Below are positions 36,838 through 45,063 of a stretch of DNA of 64,000 nt, piece after piece. How positions within the stretch are numbered: position 1 is the first letter of the stretch; the number at the start of each line of letters is the position of its first letter. The DNA lies in NCBI GenBank assembly GCA_964564785.1, contig CAZMCT010000001.1:56011-120010 (forward strand). Reading direction: 5' to 3'. A program made the position numbers and the translations under genes. Origin of the DNA: CAZMCT01 sp964564785 (GTDB lineage Bacteria > Planctomycetota > Phycisphaerae > UBA1845 > Fen-1342). The notes under the pieces were generated by a model that ran no database searches, was not told the DNA's origin, and was given only the letters and a program-made list of their open reading frames with translations.

Positions 36838-37641
36838 TCAACGACGCCGACCGACGACCAGCAGCGCCAGGGCTGCCAACCCGAGGCCCGCCGACGGCTC
36901 AGGCAGGATGCGGAACGAGGTTGTACCACTTGCGAGGTCGTTCGCCGTCAGCGTGAACGCGCTTTGGATGCTCATGTCGTATACGTTCGCGTTGATCTGG
37001 GCATAGCCCGCTCCGCCCGGGAAGGTCTGGCTGCCATTGCCACTCCCGCCCGGACCGGCTTGGACCATGTTGACCAGATTCGCGAATGTCGTGCCGCCCG
37101 GTACAAATCCATTGTACTGCGCCGTGTACGCGCCGGAGCCGTTCGGCCCGATCCCCAGCAGCGTCACGCCGTTGCCATCCTGATCCGTCACGCCATAAGA
37201 GGCCGTCGAGCGGCCGCCGCCAGCCGGCGGAATCAGCAGGCTGGCGTCCAGCGTCGGGAACGACAGCAGGGCCGACTTGATCGTGAAGTCGGTGTCCGTC
37301 ATACCGGCGTATACCGCGAAACCGACGTCGATGTAGTACGCCTTCGCGGGAATCGGGTCCTTGATGTACTTGACCGTCGCTCCGCTGAGCAGCGCAACGA
37401 CCTCGTCAAACTCGTTCTTCAGTTCGACCTGCCCGCTGCTGCTCCAGGTCCACTGGTTCGTGCCCGGGCTATACGTGAGTTGGTCAGCCGTGACCTCGTA
37501 CGAACCCGTACCCGTGTCATTGGTGGCTTCGATCGAGAAGATGACGTTGGACAGATCCCCCGCACGAGCGCCTTCCATCCCGCCCAGAAGCACCAGAGCG
37601 ATCGGTAGGCCAACGCCCAGTCCGCGCAATAGCTGTTTCAT
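36838..37641 (-). CDS. PEP-CTERM sorting domain protein (paralogue 1)
   Basis: 267 residues: signal peptide (MKQLLRGLGVGLPIALVLLGG...ARA), a beta-rich body and the C-terminal sorting signal LPEPSAGLGLAALALLVVGRRR (PEP, hydrophobic helix, arginines). The motif is processed by exosortase in bacteria that make it; no exosortase gene is in the window. It shares FTIKSALL, AQYNGFVP, LTANDLASGT and overall design with the next gene upstream, so the two are tandem duplicates. A -35/-10 promoter at 37710-37738 and a terminator at 36777 make it a single transcription unit. Confidence 0.85.
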   Translation of the reverse strand: MKQLLRGLGVGLPIALVLLGGMEGARAGDLSNVIFSIEATNDTGTGSYEVTADQLTYSPGTNQWTWSSSGQVELKNEFDEVVALLSGATVKYIKDPIPAKAYYIDVGFAVYAGMTDTDFTIKSALLSFPTLDASLLIPPAGGGRSTASYGVTDQDGNGVTLLGIGPNGSGAYTAQYNGFVPGGTTFANLVNMVQAGPGGSGNGSQTFPGGAGYAQINANVYDMSIQSAFTLTANDLASGTTSFRILPEPSAGLGLAALALLVVGRRR

Positions 37642-37709
37642 ACCTCAACCCTCTCCTGAATACGCACTTCGCCCAGCCGCGATGGTCCTGTAATGTACCG
37701 GCTTCGAAC

Positions 37710-37738
37710 TGTCTACCCGATCGCCACTCCGCTGTCAA
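37710..37738 (-). promoter_or_regulatory. Sigma-70-type promoter of PEP-CTERM paralogue 1
   Basis: Minus-strand TTGACA (37733-37738), 17-bp spacer, TAGACA (37710-37715). Start about 65 bases upstream of the ATG. A perfect -35 box; the first spacer bases GCGG match the paralogue's promoter. Confidence 0.75.
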
Positions 37739-37869
37739 CGACTAATTTCCTGCGAGAGCAGCGTAACGACTCTGCCAACGCCGAGGCCGCTGAAGACAGA
37801 GGCCACCCTTCGGGCAGCCTCTGATCATCCAACCGGTTTTGAAGCCGCAAGTGACTGGCGAGCGGCTAC

Positions 37870-38643
37870 TTACCGACGACGCACCAAGGCCAGCCCGGCC
37901 ACCAGCAGCAGCATACCGGCCGGCTCCGGCACGATCTCGAAGTTCGAAGTTCCGCTTGCCAAGTCATTCGGCGTAAGCGAGAACGCCACCTGGACGCTCA
38001 TGTCGCTCGCCGGCCCCGGGAACGCCGAAAACAGGCCGCCGCCCGGGAATTCCGCCGAGACGCTCGTCGTGCCCATCGGATCGGCCGCCATCGCACCAAT
38101 CAGCGTTGTGAACGTGCTGCCACTGGGAACGAAACCGTTGTATTGGGCAAGGTACGCGCCGCCGGGAAGCGCCGGGGTCAGCGCCGCTCCGTCCTCGTCC
38201 GGCCCGTCCGTCAGCGTGAACGCCGCGCTCGCGCGGCCCGCCGGAAACGGAATGGCCGGGAAGGTCAGCAACGCCGACTTGATCGTGAAGTCGGTGACAG
38301 CCGGGCCCGCCTGAACGGCGAACGCCAGGTTCACGGATGGATCGCTGCGATTCGGGCTGCCCGGAGGCACAATCTGAACGTTCCCTTCGCTCAGCGTCGC
38401 GACGTAGGTGCCCTGAAAGTCCCGCAATTCCACCGGCTCCGACAGCTCCCAGATGAAGACGCCGTTCTCCCAGTGCCCCATTTCCTCGGGCACGAAATAC
38501 GACGCGACGCACTCATCGCCTTGGCAGGCCACGATCTCGAACACGGTTCCCAAGCCGTCAGCACTCGCGCTCGGAACAGCGACGATACCGGCCAGCACGA
38601 CAGCGACCACGAGCCCACTCTTGAGATTCCCCACGCGCAACAT
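37870..38643 (-). CDS. PEP-CTERM sorting domain protein (paralogue 2)
   Basis: 257 residues with a signal peptide (MLRVGNLKSGLVVAVVLAGIV), a beta-sandwich-like body containing two cysteines (VACQGDECVASY) and the tail VPEPAGMLLLVAGLALVRRR. Shared blocks FTIKSALLTFP, AQYNGFVPSGSTF and LTPNDLASGTSNF show that it is a paralogue of the gene 228 bp downstream. GGAGGAAGGAGG precedes the ATG. Both genes have their own promoter with TTGACAGCGG, so they may be co-regulated. The role is unknown; PEP-CTERM proteins are usually surface or matrix components. Confidence 0.85.
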   Translation of the reverse strand: MLRVGNLKSGLVVAVVLAGIVAVPSASADGLGTVFEIVACQGDECVASYFVPEEMGHWENGVFIWELSEPVELRDFQGTYVATLSEGNVQIVPPGSPNRSDPSVNLAFAVQAGPAVTDFTIKSALLTFPAIPFPAGRASAAFTLTDGPDEDGAALTPALPGGAYLAQYNGFVPSGSTFTTLIGAMAADPMGTTSVSAEFPGGGLFSAFPGPASDMSVQVAFSLTPNDLASGTSNFEIVPEPAGMLLLVAGLALVRRR

Positions 38644-38759
38644 CTAGGATCCTCCTTCCTCCAGCCTGTCTGGACGGGACTTCCACTTTGTTTGGGAAAT
38701 AACGCCGAATGGGCGCACTTCCACAGGGTTGAATCTCTCCTCCTCAACAGCTAGTCTGC

Positions 38760-38789
38760 AGTCTACCCCACCGAATGACCCGCTGTCAA
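38760..38789 (-). promoter_or_regulatory. Sigma-70-type promoter of PEP-CTERM paralogue 2
   Basis: Minus-strand TTGACA (38784-38789), 18-bp spacer, TAGACT (38760-38765), roughly 110 bases before the ATG. The strongest promoter match in the window. Confidence 0.75.
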
Positions 38790-38984
38790 GCAAAACCTTC
38801 ATCTTCTCACGATAAAAACGCGGTTTCCATGCGAATAGCAGCGATTCGGTGGGGGTTTCGACCGTTTATTATGGGGCGACGCAAGCGCTTCCTGCACAAA
38901 GACTTGTAATAACGCCCGCGGCGGTTGCGGCCGCACACTTGCCCCCCTCCGGCCCATCGCCCCCCCCGCCCGCAATCGGCCCGT

Positions 38985-39088
38985 CAGCAGACCCTTGAAA
39001 AAAAGGGACCGGCAGCGCGAGCGCGGCTGTCGGTGCTACGCGGGATGGGAGGTTTCGCGGAGCCAGCCCGTTTCTTAACGGGCTGTCA
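38985..39088 (+). repeat. Dispersed palindromic element, copy F
   Basis: Left CAGCAGACCCTTGAAAAAAA, core GGCTGTCGGTGCTACGCGGG on the plus strand, right CCCGTTTCTTAACGGGCTGTCA. The last bases are the queG stop codon read on the minus strand. The remaining 38644-38984 gap holds only the promoter above and AT-richer sequence. Confidence 0.8.
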
Positions 39089-40093
39089 GGGGGCCGGGTC
39101 CGAAATGACTTCGGCCGCGGATCCCGATCGCGCGCCCGCGCCACTGTTCTCCAAACAAATCGCGGCGTTCCGCACCCAGATCGCCCGGCCGGCCCGAGTG
39201 CCCGCCGTGCCGCGCGTGAGGCGGCGATACTCGCCGGCGGGCAGATCGATCAGCGACCGCAAATCGAGCTGCGCCGGCAGCCGCTCGGAGTTGATCTCCG
39301 GCTGGCGGCCGCGCGGCGCCCGTGCGTTGTACGGGCACACCTGCTGGCACACGTCGCAGCCGAACAAACGGTCGCCGATCGCGGAGCGTAGCGCCGCCGG
39401 GATTTCGGCGCGGTGCTCGATCGTCAGGTAGGCGATGCAGCGTGACGCGTCCAATTGCCGTGGCCCCCGCAGCGCCCCGGTCGGACAGGCCGTGATACAG
39501 CGCGTGCAACGTGCGCAGCGCTCGGTCACCGCCTCATCCGGCGGCAACTCCAGTGTGGTCAGGATCTCGCCCAGCAGCAGGTACGAACCCCACCGGCCGT
39601 TGAGCAGGCATGTGTTTTTGCCGATCCACCCCAACCCCGCGTTGGCCGCCAGTTCGCGCTCAAGCAGCGGGCCGGTGTCGACGAATACGCGTGCGTCGAA
39701 CGGCTCGTCCAGCTCGCGCCGCAGATTCGCGAGCAGCGCTTCGAGCATCCGTCGGAGCACGACGTGGTAGTCGTGCCCGCGGGCGTATTGCGCGACGCGT
39801 CCAGCCCCGCTGCGGGTGGCGCTCGCCCCCGCAGGTCCGATATAGCCGTCCTCGCGGCGGTAGTTCACTGCCCCGCAGATCACGGTCTTCGCGCCCGGCA
39901 GCAACCGGGCCGGGTCGAGTCGAAGGCGGACGTTGCGGGCCAGGAAGGCCATTGACCCGGCGTAGCCCCGGGCCAGCCAATCCCTATAATACTCGTCTCG
40001 CCGGCTCGGCCGGACTGCCGTAAGCCCGACCAGGTCCAGCCCGAGTCGACGTCCGAGTGACTTCACCAGGCGGGCTTTCTCGACGGGTGTCAT
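39086..40093 (-). CDS. queG: Epoxyqueuosine reductase
   Basis: 335 residues. The N-terminal cobalamin-binding region has the catalytic aspartate in VFVDTGPLLERELA and the signature GLGWIGKNTCLLN. Two 4Fe-4S motifs follow (CARCTRCITACPTGAL and CDVCQQVCPYNA). QueG reduces epoxyqueuosine to queuosine, the last step of the tRNA wobble-base pathway, using cobalamin. Other queuosine genes are not nearby. The ATG at 40093 was kept as start (MTPVEKARLVKSLG). The TGA stop lies in the terminus of repeat copy F. Confidence 0.93.
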   Translation of the reverse strand: MTPVEKARLVKSLGRRLGLDLVGLTAVRPSRRDEYYRDWLARGYAGSMAFLARNVRLRLDPARLLPGAKTVICGAVNYRREDGYIGPAGASATRSGAGRVAQYARGHDYHVVLRRMLEALLANLRRELDEPFDARVFVDTGPLLERELAANAGLGWIGKNTCLLNGRWGSYLLLGEILTTLELPPDEAVTERCARCTRCITACPTGALRGPRQLDASRCIAYLTIEHRAEIPAALRSAIGDRLFGCDVCQQVCPYNARAPRGRQPEINSERLPAQLDLRSLIDLPAGEYRRLTRGTAGTRAGRAIWVRNAAICLENSGAGARSGSAAEVISDPAP

Positions 40094-40142
40094 TCACGAC
40101 GATGATACCCAGGCGCGGCCAAGCCGCCACACGGGAGCGCGG

Positions 40143-40574
40143 ATGGGCGAGCAGCCGGCGCGGAGCACGTTCATGTTCAACTTCGACTGGTTCCACGGAC
40201 CGGGTTTGCGCCGCCAGATCGAGGAAGCGAAGGACCGATGCACGGCCAAGCGCTTCCCGGAGTTTCGCAAGAGCAGAAGCGGCAACGGGCATCCCGAGTG
40301 GCGCGAGTATCGCGAGGCGCTGGAGACGCGGATCATTCTGTACCTGCGCGACGGGCTGAGCTACGAGATGCGCGAGATGGTGGACATCGGCATCAGCAGC
40401 GCCTTGGCGTTCGAGTGCATGCCGGTGGACGAGAACTACCAGGTCGGTGCGTACGTCATCGTCGTGCCGTTTGAGGACGTGGCCCGCGTGGAGGTCTTCG
40501 CCGTACATCCCGACGAGAAGCCGCAGGACAACATCCGTATTCCGGGGTTCCGGTCCGCGCCGGAACGGGACTAG
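40143..40574 (+). CDS. Hypothetical 143-residue protein
   Basis: A GGGAG five bases before the ATG supports the start. The sequence begins MGEQPARSTFMFNFDWFHGPG and is charged and soluble, with a helical first half (RRQIEEAKDRCTAKRF) and a beta-rich second half (YVIVVPFEDVARVEVFAVHP). No signal peptide or membrane segment. It is divergent from queG by 49 bp and followed by a lipoprotein gene after 58 bp. I do not recognise a family. Confidence 0.65.
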   Translation: MGEQPARSTFMFNFDWFHGPGLRRQIEEAKDRCTAKRFPEFRKSRSGNGHPEWREYREALETRIILYLRDGLSYEMREMVDIGISSALAFECMPVDENYQVGAYVIVVPFEDVARVEVFAVHPDEKPQDNIRIPGFRSAPERD

Positions 40575-40632
40575 CCGCGCGGCGCGGCAGCCTCCACGCG
40601 GCGCGGCTTCCGCCGACAGCAAAGACTGAACC

Positions 40633-41490
40633 ATGAACGGTTGCGGGGAACACCCGCCAGTCATAGCTCGCAGAGGGCGCCTCACACTCGCCGGAGCAGC
40701 GGTGCTGTTCATCGTCTTGTCCGGATGCGTCGCCCCGTTTGGTGAACAGGCCCGCTACGGCATCACCTTCTATTGCTCCGGCGTCGCCAACATGGACCTC
40801 GGCGACGAGGGCATCCGCGCCGGCCTGCGGGCCGCCGGCTATCGCGGCCAAGTCGCCCGCTACACCTGGTCGGTGTCGTTCAACCCCGCCATTGATCAGA
40901 CCGTGCGGATCATCGCCCGGCACGGCGGGCGGCGGCTCGCCGGCTACATCCAGGAGTACATGGACCGCTACCCCGGCCGGGAGGTCAACGTGGTCGGGCT
41001 CTCGGCCGGCACGGGCGTGGCCCTCTGGGCCGTCGAGGCGTTGCGACCGGAGTACCAAGTCAGTAACGTCGTCCTCATCGCATCGAGTCTCAGCCGCGAT
41101 TATGACCTGAGCGCGGCGCTGCGGAACGTTCGGGGCAAGATTTACAACTACTACTCGCCGCACGACGCGGTGCTCGCGGGTCCGCTGAAGGTGTTCGGGA
41201 CGATTGACGGCGTGTATTTTGCCGACGCGGCCGGCTCGGTCGGGATCCGCGTGCCGCCGGACGCCGGAGGGCGCGTCGTCAATATCGAGTGGCAGCCGGA
41301 ATTCGAGCGTTTCGGCTATTACGGCGGCCACGCGGACGGCACCAGCCCCGAGTTCGTCCGCCACCACATCGCGCCGTTTCTGGTCCTCGAACCGCCGGCC
41401 ACCGCCGACCTCAGCGCTCGCCGCACATGGCCGCGTACAACGACTGCCACGCACTCGGGCTCAACTCCTCCGGACGCGCCTCCGGACTGA
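40633..41490 (+). CDS. Lipoprotein with alpha/beta-hydrolase fold
   Basis: 285 residues with a lipoprotein signal whose lipobox ends LSGC near residue 32. The mature part has a nucleophile-elbow-like GLSAGTG (near residue 123), a late Asp and His region (YYSPHDAVLAG, GGHADG) and overall alpha/beta-hydrolase layout, so it may be a lipase or esterase anchored to a membrane. The elbow is G-x-S-x-G with serine in GLSAG. The last 80 bases overlap the convergent rsmA gene; that low-complexity tail (Thr/Pro-rich) is probably not essential. No strong ribosome-binding site is visible. Confidence 0.75.
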   Translation: MNGCGEHPPVIARRGRLTLAGAAVLFIVLSGCVAPFGEQARYGITFYCSGVANMDLGDEGIRAGLRAAGYRGQVARYTWSVSFNPAIDQTVRIIARHGGRRLAGYIQEYMDRYPGREVNVVGLSAGTGVALWAVEALRPEYQVSNVVLIASSLSRDYDLSAALRNVRGKIYNYYSPHDAVLAGPLKVFGTIDGVYFADAAGSVGIRVPPDAGGRVVNIEWQPEFERFGYYGGHADGTSPEFVRHHIAPFLVLEPPATADLSARRTWPRTTTATHSGSTPPDAPPD

Positions 41491-42349
41491 CCCCCGCCCG
41501 ACCGAACGCGAGCTGAAGCCGTGCCTCATCCCATTCCCGAAACAGCCGCCGCAACATCTTGCGCCGCTGCTGGAACGCCCGCTGCACGAACGCGGCAAAC
41601 GCCGGCCGCGCCGAAACCGGCAGCTCGCGAGCGTCCCGGCCGCCCGGTCTCTCCTCCGCGCGAGCCGGGCGCGACCGCTCGGGTCGCCCCTGCGGCCGGA
41701 TCGTCAGCATGAGCGACTCGACCTGCGGCCGGGGCCAGAACACCGTGGGCGGGAGGATCGCGATCGGGCGGACGTCGGCGAACAACTGCGTCAGGATCGA
41801 GGCCGGCCCGTAGTGCTCGGTCCGCGGCGGCGCGACCAAGCGCTCGCCAACCTCCTTCTGAATGGTGACGGCCAGGCGTTCAAAACGCAGCTCGACCAGC
41901 AGCAGGTCGAGCAGCAGGGGGGTGGCGATCTGGTACGGCAGGTTGGACACGAGCTTGTAACACCCGCCGGCATCAGGGGGCTGCTCGGCGAGGACTTTCA
42001 ACACCAGGCCGTTGATGTGGTGTTTGTCGGCCAGCGCGTCGCCCTGAATCAACGTGAGCCGCGGCTGTGCGCCCAGCCGTGCGCGCAGCACCGCCGTCAG
42101 GCCGCGATCGATCTCGACCGCCACGACCCGGGCTCCCGCCTCCAGCAGCAGCTCGGTCAACGAGCCGGTACCCGGGCCGACTTCGAGCACCGTATCCCCC
42201 GGCACGACCTCTCCCGCCAGGAGCAGCTTACGCATAAGATTCAGATCAATAAGGAAGTTCTGCCCGTAGCGATGCTGCGGGGCGAGGCCGGCCGCCGCGA
42301 GCAACTGCCGGATCTCCGAAAGCGTCTGCCCGGGCATACGGTGGATCAT
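41411..42349 (-). CDS. rsmA: 16S rRNA (adenine1518/1519-N6) dimethyltransferase
   Basis: 312 residues with the KsgA signature near the start (QHRYGQNFLIDLNLMRKL), SAM-binding motif I (VLEVGPGTGSLTELLL, from about residue 54), motif with EID (VVAVEIDRGL) and the catalytic NLPYQIATPLL. It dimethylates two adenines in the helix 45 loop of 16S rRNA. Start taken at 42349; the ATG at 42337 (MPGQTLSEI) is a plausible alternative. It runs head to head with selD, with 14 bp between the two start codons. Confidence 0.93.
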   Translation of the reverse strand: MIHRMPGQTLSEIRQLLAAAGLAPQHRYGQNFLIDLNLMRKLLLAGEVVPGDTVLEVGPGTGSLTELLLEAGARVVAVEIDRGLTAVLRARLGAQPRLTLIQGDALADKHHINGLVLKVLAEQPPDAGGCYKLVSNLPYQIATPLLLDLLLVELRFERLAVTIQKEVGERLVAPPRTEHYGPASILTQLFADVRPIAILPPTVFWPRPQVESLMLTIRPQGRPERSRPARAEERPGGRDARELPVSARPAFAAFVQRAFQQRRKMLRRLFREWDEARLQLAFGRAGVSPEARPEELSPSAWQSLYAAMCGER

Positions 42350-42363
42350 AACCGGAGCATTAC

Positions 42364-43413
42364 ATGACCCCCGCCCGTAAGATCCGCCTGACCGACTACG
42401 CCTCGTGCGCCGGCTGAGCGGGCAAACTGCCGCAAGACGGCCTGGCGCAGGTCCTGCGCCAGCTCGAGCCTTGGACGCACCCCGACCTGCTCGTCGGCAC
42501 CAACACCTGCGACGACGCCGGGGTCTTCCGCCTGTCCGACGAGCTCGCGCTGGTCCAGACCACCGATTTTTTCCCCCCCCTGGTCGAGGATGCCTTCGCT
42601 TTCGGCCGCATCGCCGCCGCCAACGCCCTCAGCGACGTCTACGCCATGGGCGCCGAGCCGCTCACCGCCCTCAACATCGTCGGCTTCCCCGACAAGCTGC
42701 TGCCGATCGAGATCCTGGTCGACATCCTCCGCGGCGGGGCCGAGGCCGTCCGCGAAGCCGGAGCGGTGATCGTCGGCGGCCACAGCGTCCGCGACAGCGA
42801 GATCAAATACGGCCTGGCGGTCACCGGCCGCGTGCACCCGCAGAGAATCCTGCGCAACTGCGATGCCCGGCCCGGCGACGCCCTGGTACTCACGAAGCCA
42901 CTCGGCACCGGAATCTTGACCAGCGCCCGGAAAGCCGACCGGATCAGCGAGGATGAGCTCGCGCCGGCCGTCCGCTCGATGTCCGCACTCAACAAGCCCG
43001 GGCGCGACGCGGCCCTCGCGGTCGGCGTCCACGCCTGCACCGACATCACCGGTTTCGGACTGATCGGCCACGGCTTCGAGCTTGCCGCGGGCAGTGACGT
43101 GAGCATCACGATCGAGTCCGCCCGCGTCCCGCTGTTGCCGCGAACGCTGGAGCTGGCCCAGGCGGGCGTGACGACCCGGGCGGCCGGCACGGCCGTCAAG
43201 TACCTGGGCACGCGGCTGGCGCTCGACGCGGCCGTGGACGACGCGCTGGCCGACATCCTGGCGAACGCGGAGACTTCCGGCGGCCTGCTGCTCAGCGTTG
43301 CGGCCGAGCGCTGCGATGCCCTGGTGGCGGAGCTCGGCCAGCGGGGCGCGCTCTGCGCCGCCGTCATCGGCCAGGTGGCCCCCCCGTCCGCAGTCCGCGT
43401 GCGCGTGGTGTGA
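42364..43413 (+). CDS. selD: Selenide, water dikinase (selenophosphate synthetase), selenocysteine-containing
   Basis: 349 residues if the in-frame TGA at 42415-42417 is read as selenocysteine. The ATG at 42364 has GGAG six bases upstream. The start reads LTDYASCAGUAGKL, placing Sec at residue 18 and the catalytic lysine at 21, exactly where SelD has Cys/Sec and Lys. Downstream are TTDFFPP, AANALSDVYAMG and later TDITGFGLIGHG, all SelD hallmarks. There is no other stop until 43411. A hairpin with an apical GGUC follows the TGA. SelD makes selenophosphate from selenide and ATP for Sec-tRNA and selenouridine synthesis. Annotation tools that treat TGA as stop will lose the first 94 residues. Confidence 0.95.
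42442..42462 (+). promoter_or_regulatory. Bacterial SECIS-like hairpin in selD
   Basis: Perfect 9-bp stem CTGGCGCAG / CTGCGCCAG with a GUC loop, so that the apex reads GGUC, as in the SelB-binding loop of known bacterial SECIS elements. The stem begins 24 bases after the UGA. Read within the coding frame. Confidence 0.75.
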
Positions 43414-43472
43414 TCAACACGCGCCCCCCCAATTCGGTCCGCGCCCGAAGCGCAGGCGGGCGTCTGGGCCGT

Positions 43473-43478
43473 TATACT
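43473..43478 (+). promoter_or_regulatory. Candidate -10 element, short-leader promoter
   Basis: TATACT 16 bases before the ATG at 43495; no clear -35 box. It would give a leader of about ten bases. Confidence 0.35.
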
Positions 43479-43494
43479 CGCCAACGGGTGCCGC

Positions 43495-44082
43495 ATGTCC
43501 GACCTTGCCATCAGCGACGACCTCGTCGGCAGCCGGGTCGTGAACCCGGCCCGGCCGGAGTGGGGCAGCGGCACCGTGCTGCGGGTGCAGCCCGCGATCG
43601 TCGGGGGGCGGACCGTGCATCGCGTCTCGGTGCAGTTCGCGACCGGCCACCGCACGCTCGTCATCCCGCCAGGGCGGCTGGCTGCCCCGCCCGGCGAGCC
43701 CCAGCGGGCCGCCGGCTGGCTCGACACGGCCGCCCGGCGCACACTCGACGACCAACTGGTCACGTTGCCCGAGCAGGTCCGCGACTTCCTGGGCTCCTCC
43801 GCCCAGCGAATCGTCGTCCTGGCCCGGTTGTACGAGATCGGCGAGGACGCGGCCGCGGTGCTCCGCTGGGCCCGCAGCCAGACCGGCGTGGCCGACCCGT
43901 TGGCGCACTGGACGCGGGACGAGCTGCGGGCCGCATTCACCGAGTTCTGCCGCCGGCGCGACGCACTGCTGCGCGACACGGCCGCCCGGTTGCGGGCGAC
44001 TTCCGGGCTGCGGGCGATCCGTGAGGTGCTCGAAGAGGTTCCCCCCGTCGCCCGGGCCGCGATCGAGCAGCTCATCTTGTGA
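43495..44082 (+). CDS. Protein with N-terminal DUF3553-like domain
   Basis: 195 residues. The first 65 resemble DUF3553: a small beta-barrel with RVVNPARPEWGSGTVLRV followed by VSVQFATGHRTLVIPPGRL, the pattern seen also at the C-terminus of some UvrD/helicase proteins. The remainder is helical (WLDTAARRTLDDQLVTLPEQ, then Arg/Asp-rich helices to the end). It is soluble and lacks a signal peptide. The ATG at 43495 has no strong ribosome-binding site. It is 81 bp after selD on the same strand; no link to selenium metabolism is evident. Function unknown; DNA or RNA binding is possible. Confidence 0.7.
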   Translation: MSDLAISDDLVGSRVVNPARPEWGSGTVLRVQPAIVGGRTVHRVSVQFATGHRTLVIPPGRLAAPPGEPQRAAGWLDTAARRTLDDQLVTLPEQVRDFLGSSAQRIVVLARLYEIGEDAAAVLRWARSQTGVADPLAHWTRDELRAAFTEFCRRRDALLRDTAARLRATSGLRAIREVLEEVPPVARAAIEQLIL

Positions 44083-44179
44083 CGGGCGGAGGCGTGGCAG
44101 GTTACCCGCGCAAAAGCGGCCCGGGACGCGGTGGGTCCGTCGGCCACCTTTCGCCTCGCACCTGTCACGCCGCCCCGCG

Positions 44180-44185
44180 TATACT
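44180..44185 (+). promoter_or_regulatory. Candidate -10 element just before parA-like start
   Basis: TATACT eight bases before the ATG at 44194, with no Shine-Dalgarno sequence; if real, the transcript would begin at or next to the start codon (leaderless). Confidence 0.35.
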
Positions 44186-44193
44186 CCCCGTTC

Positions 44194-45063
44194 ATGCGGT
44201 CGATCGCGATCCTGAATCAGAAGGGCGGCGTGGGGAAGACGACCACCGCCGTCAACCTCGCCGCCGCCCTGGCCCGCGCCGGTAGCCGAATCCTGCTTAT
44301 CGATCTCGATCCCCAGTCGCACGCGACGCTGCATCTAGGCGTCGAATCGGACCGGCGCCGCACCATCTACGACGTCCTCGCCCACGAGACCGCCCTGGTC
44401 GACGTTGCCCGAACCGTCGACGAGCGGCTCGAACTCGTGCCGGCGGTCGTGGACCTCGTCGGCGCCGAACTCGAGCTGGCCGACCGGTCACAGCGTGAGC
44501 ATGTGCTGGCCCGGGCCCTTCATCCGGTCCGCGACCGGTTCGACTTGGTGCTGGTCGACTGCCCCCCCGCGCTTGGGCTGCTGACCGTGAACGCCCTCGC
44601 CGCCGTGGGCGAGGTGCTCATCCCGCTCCAGCCGCACTTCCTCGCACTTCAGGGCCTGGGCCGCCTGCTCGAGACCATCGCGCTCGTCCGCCGCGAGCTG
44701 AACCCCGTCTTGCGCGTGACCGGCGTCGTCCTTTGCTTGTATGAAAAGGGGACACGCCTGGCCCAGGAGGTGCAGGACGACGTCGCCCGCTTCCTGGCCG
44801 CGGCCGAGCCCGATACGGCCTGGTACGGCGCCCGCGTGCTCGAACCGCCGATCCGTCGCAACATCAAGCTGGCCGAGTGCCCCAGCTTCGGACAAACCAT
44901 CTTCCAGTACGCTCCCGGAAGCCACGGGGCCGAGGATTACCTCGCCCTGGCCCGCGCGGTGCTCGCAGCCGCTCCCGACGCGCCACCCGCCGCGGCGGCG
45001 ACGCTCCCGCGTGCCGCGCAGCCGACGGCCGCGGCCGCACCCGAGGGGGTCGCGGCCTCATGA
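44194..45063 (+). CDS. ParA/Soj family ATPase
   Basis: 289 residues from the ATG at 44194 (MRSIAILNQKGGVGKTTT), giving the deviant Walker A KGGVGKTT at 10-17. DLDPQSHATLHLG, VLVDCPPALGLLTVNAL and LIPLQPHFLALQGL complete the ParA pattern. The C-terminus is an Ala/Pro-rich tail. In chromosomes ParA works with ParB and parS in origin segregation, but no parB follows; the next gene is VanZ-like, overlapping by ATGA. It could be an orphan ParA positioning another cargo. No ribosome-binding site is visible before the ATG. Confidence 0.88.
   Translation: MRSIAILNQKGGVGKTTTAVNLAAALARAGSRILLIDLDPQSHATLHLGVESDRRRTIYDVLAHETALVDVARTVDERLELVPAVVDLVGAELELADRSQREHVLARALHPVRDRFDLVLVDCPPALGLLTVNALAAVGEVLIPLQPHFLALQGLGRLLETIALVRRELNPVLRVTGVVLCLYEKGTRLAQEVQDDVARFLAAAEPDTAWYGARVLEPPIRRNIKLAECPSFGQTIFQYAPGSHGAEDYLALARAVLAAAPDAPPAAAATLPRAAQPTAAAAPEGVAAS

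Noticed and set aside
39984..40712. Minus-strand frame of 242 residues upstream of queG
   Set aside because: It overlaps a plus-strand gene with a ribosome-binding site and lacks motifs.
42405..42645. selD as a pseudogene broken by a stop codon
   Set aside because: The TGA is exactly at the catalytic Sec/Cys position, the frame continues with SelD motifs on both sides and a SECIS-like hairpin follows.
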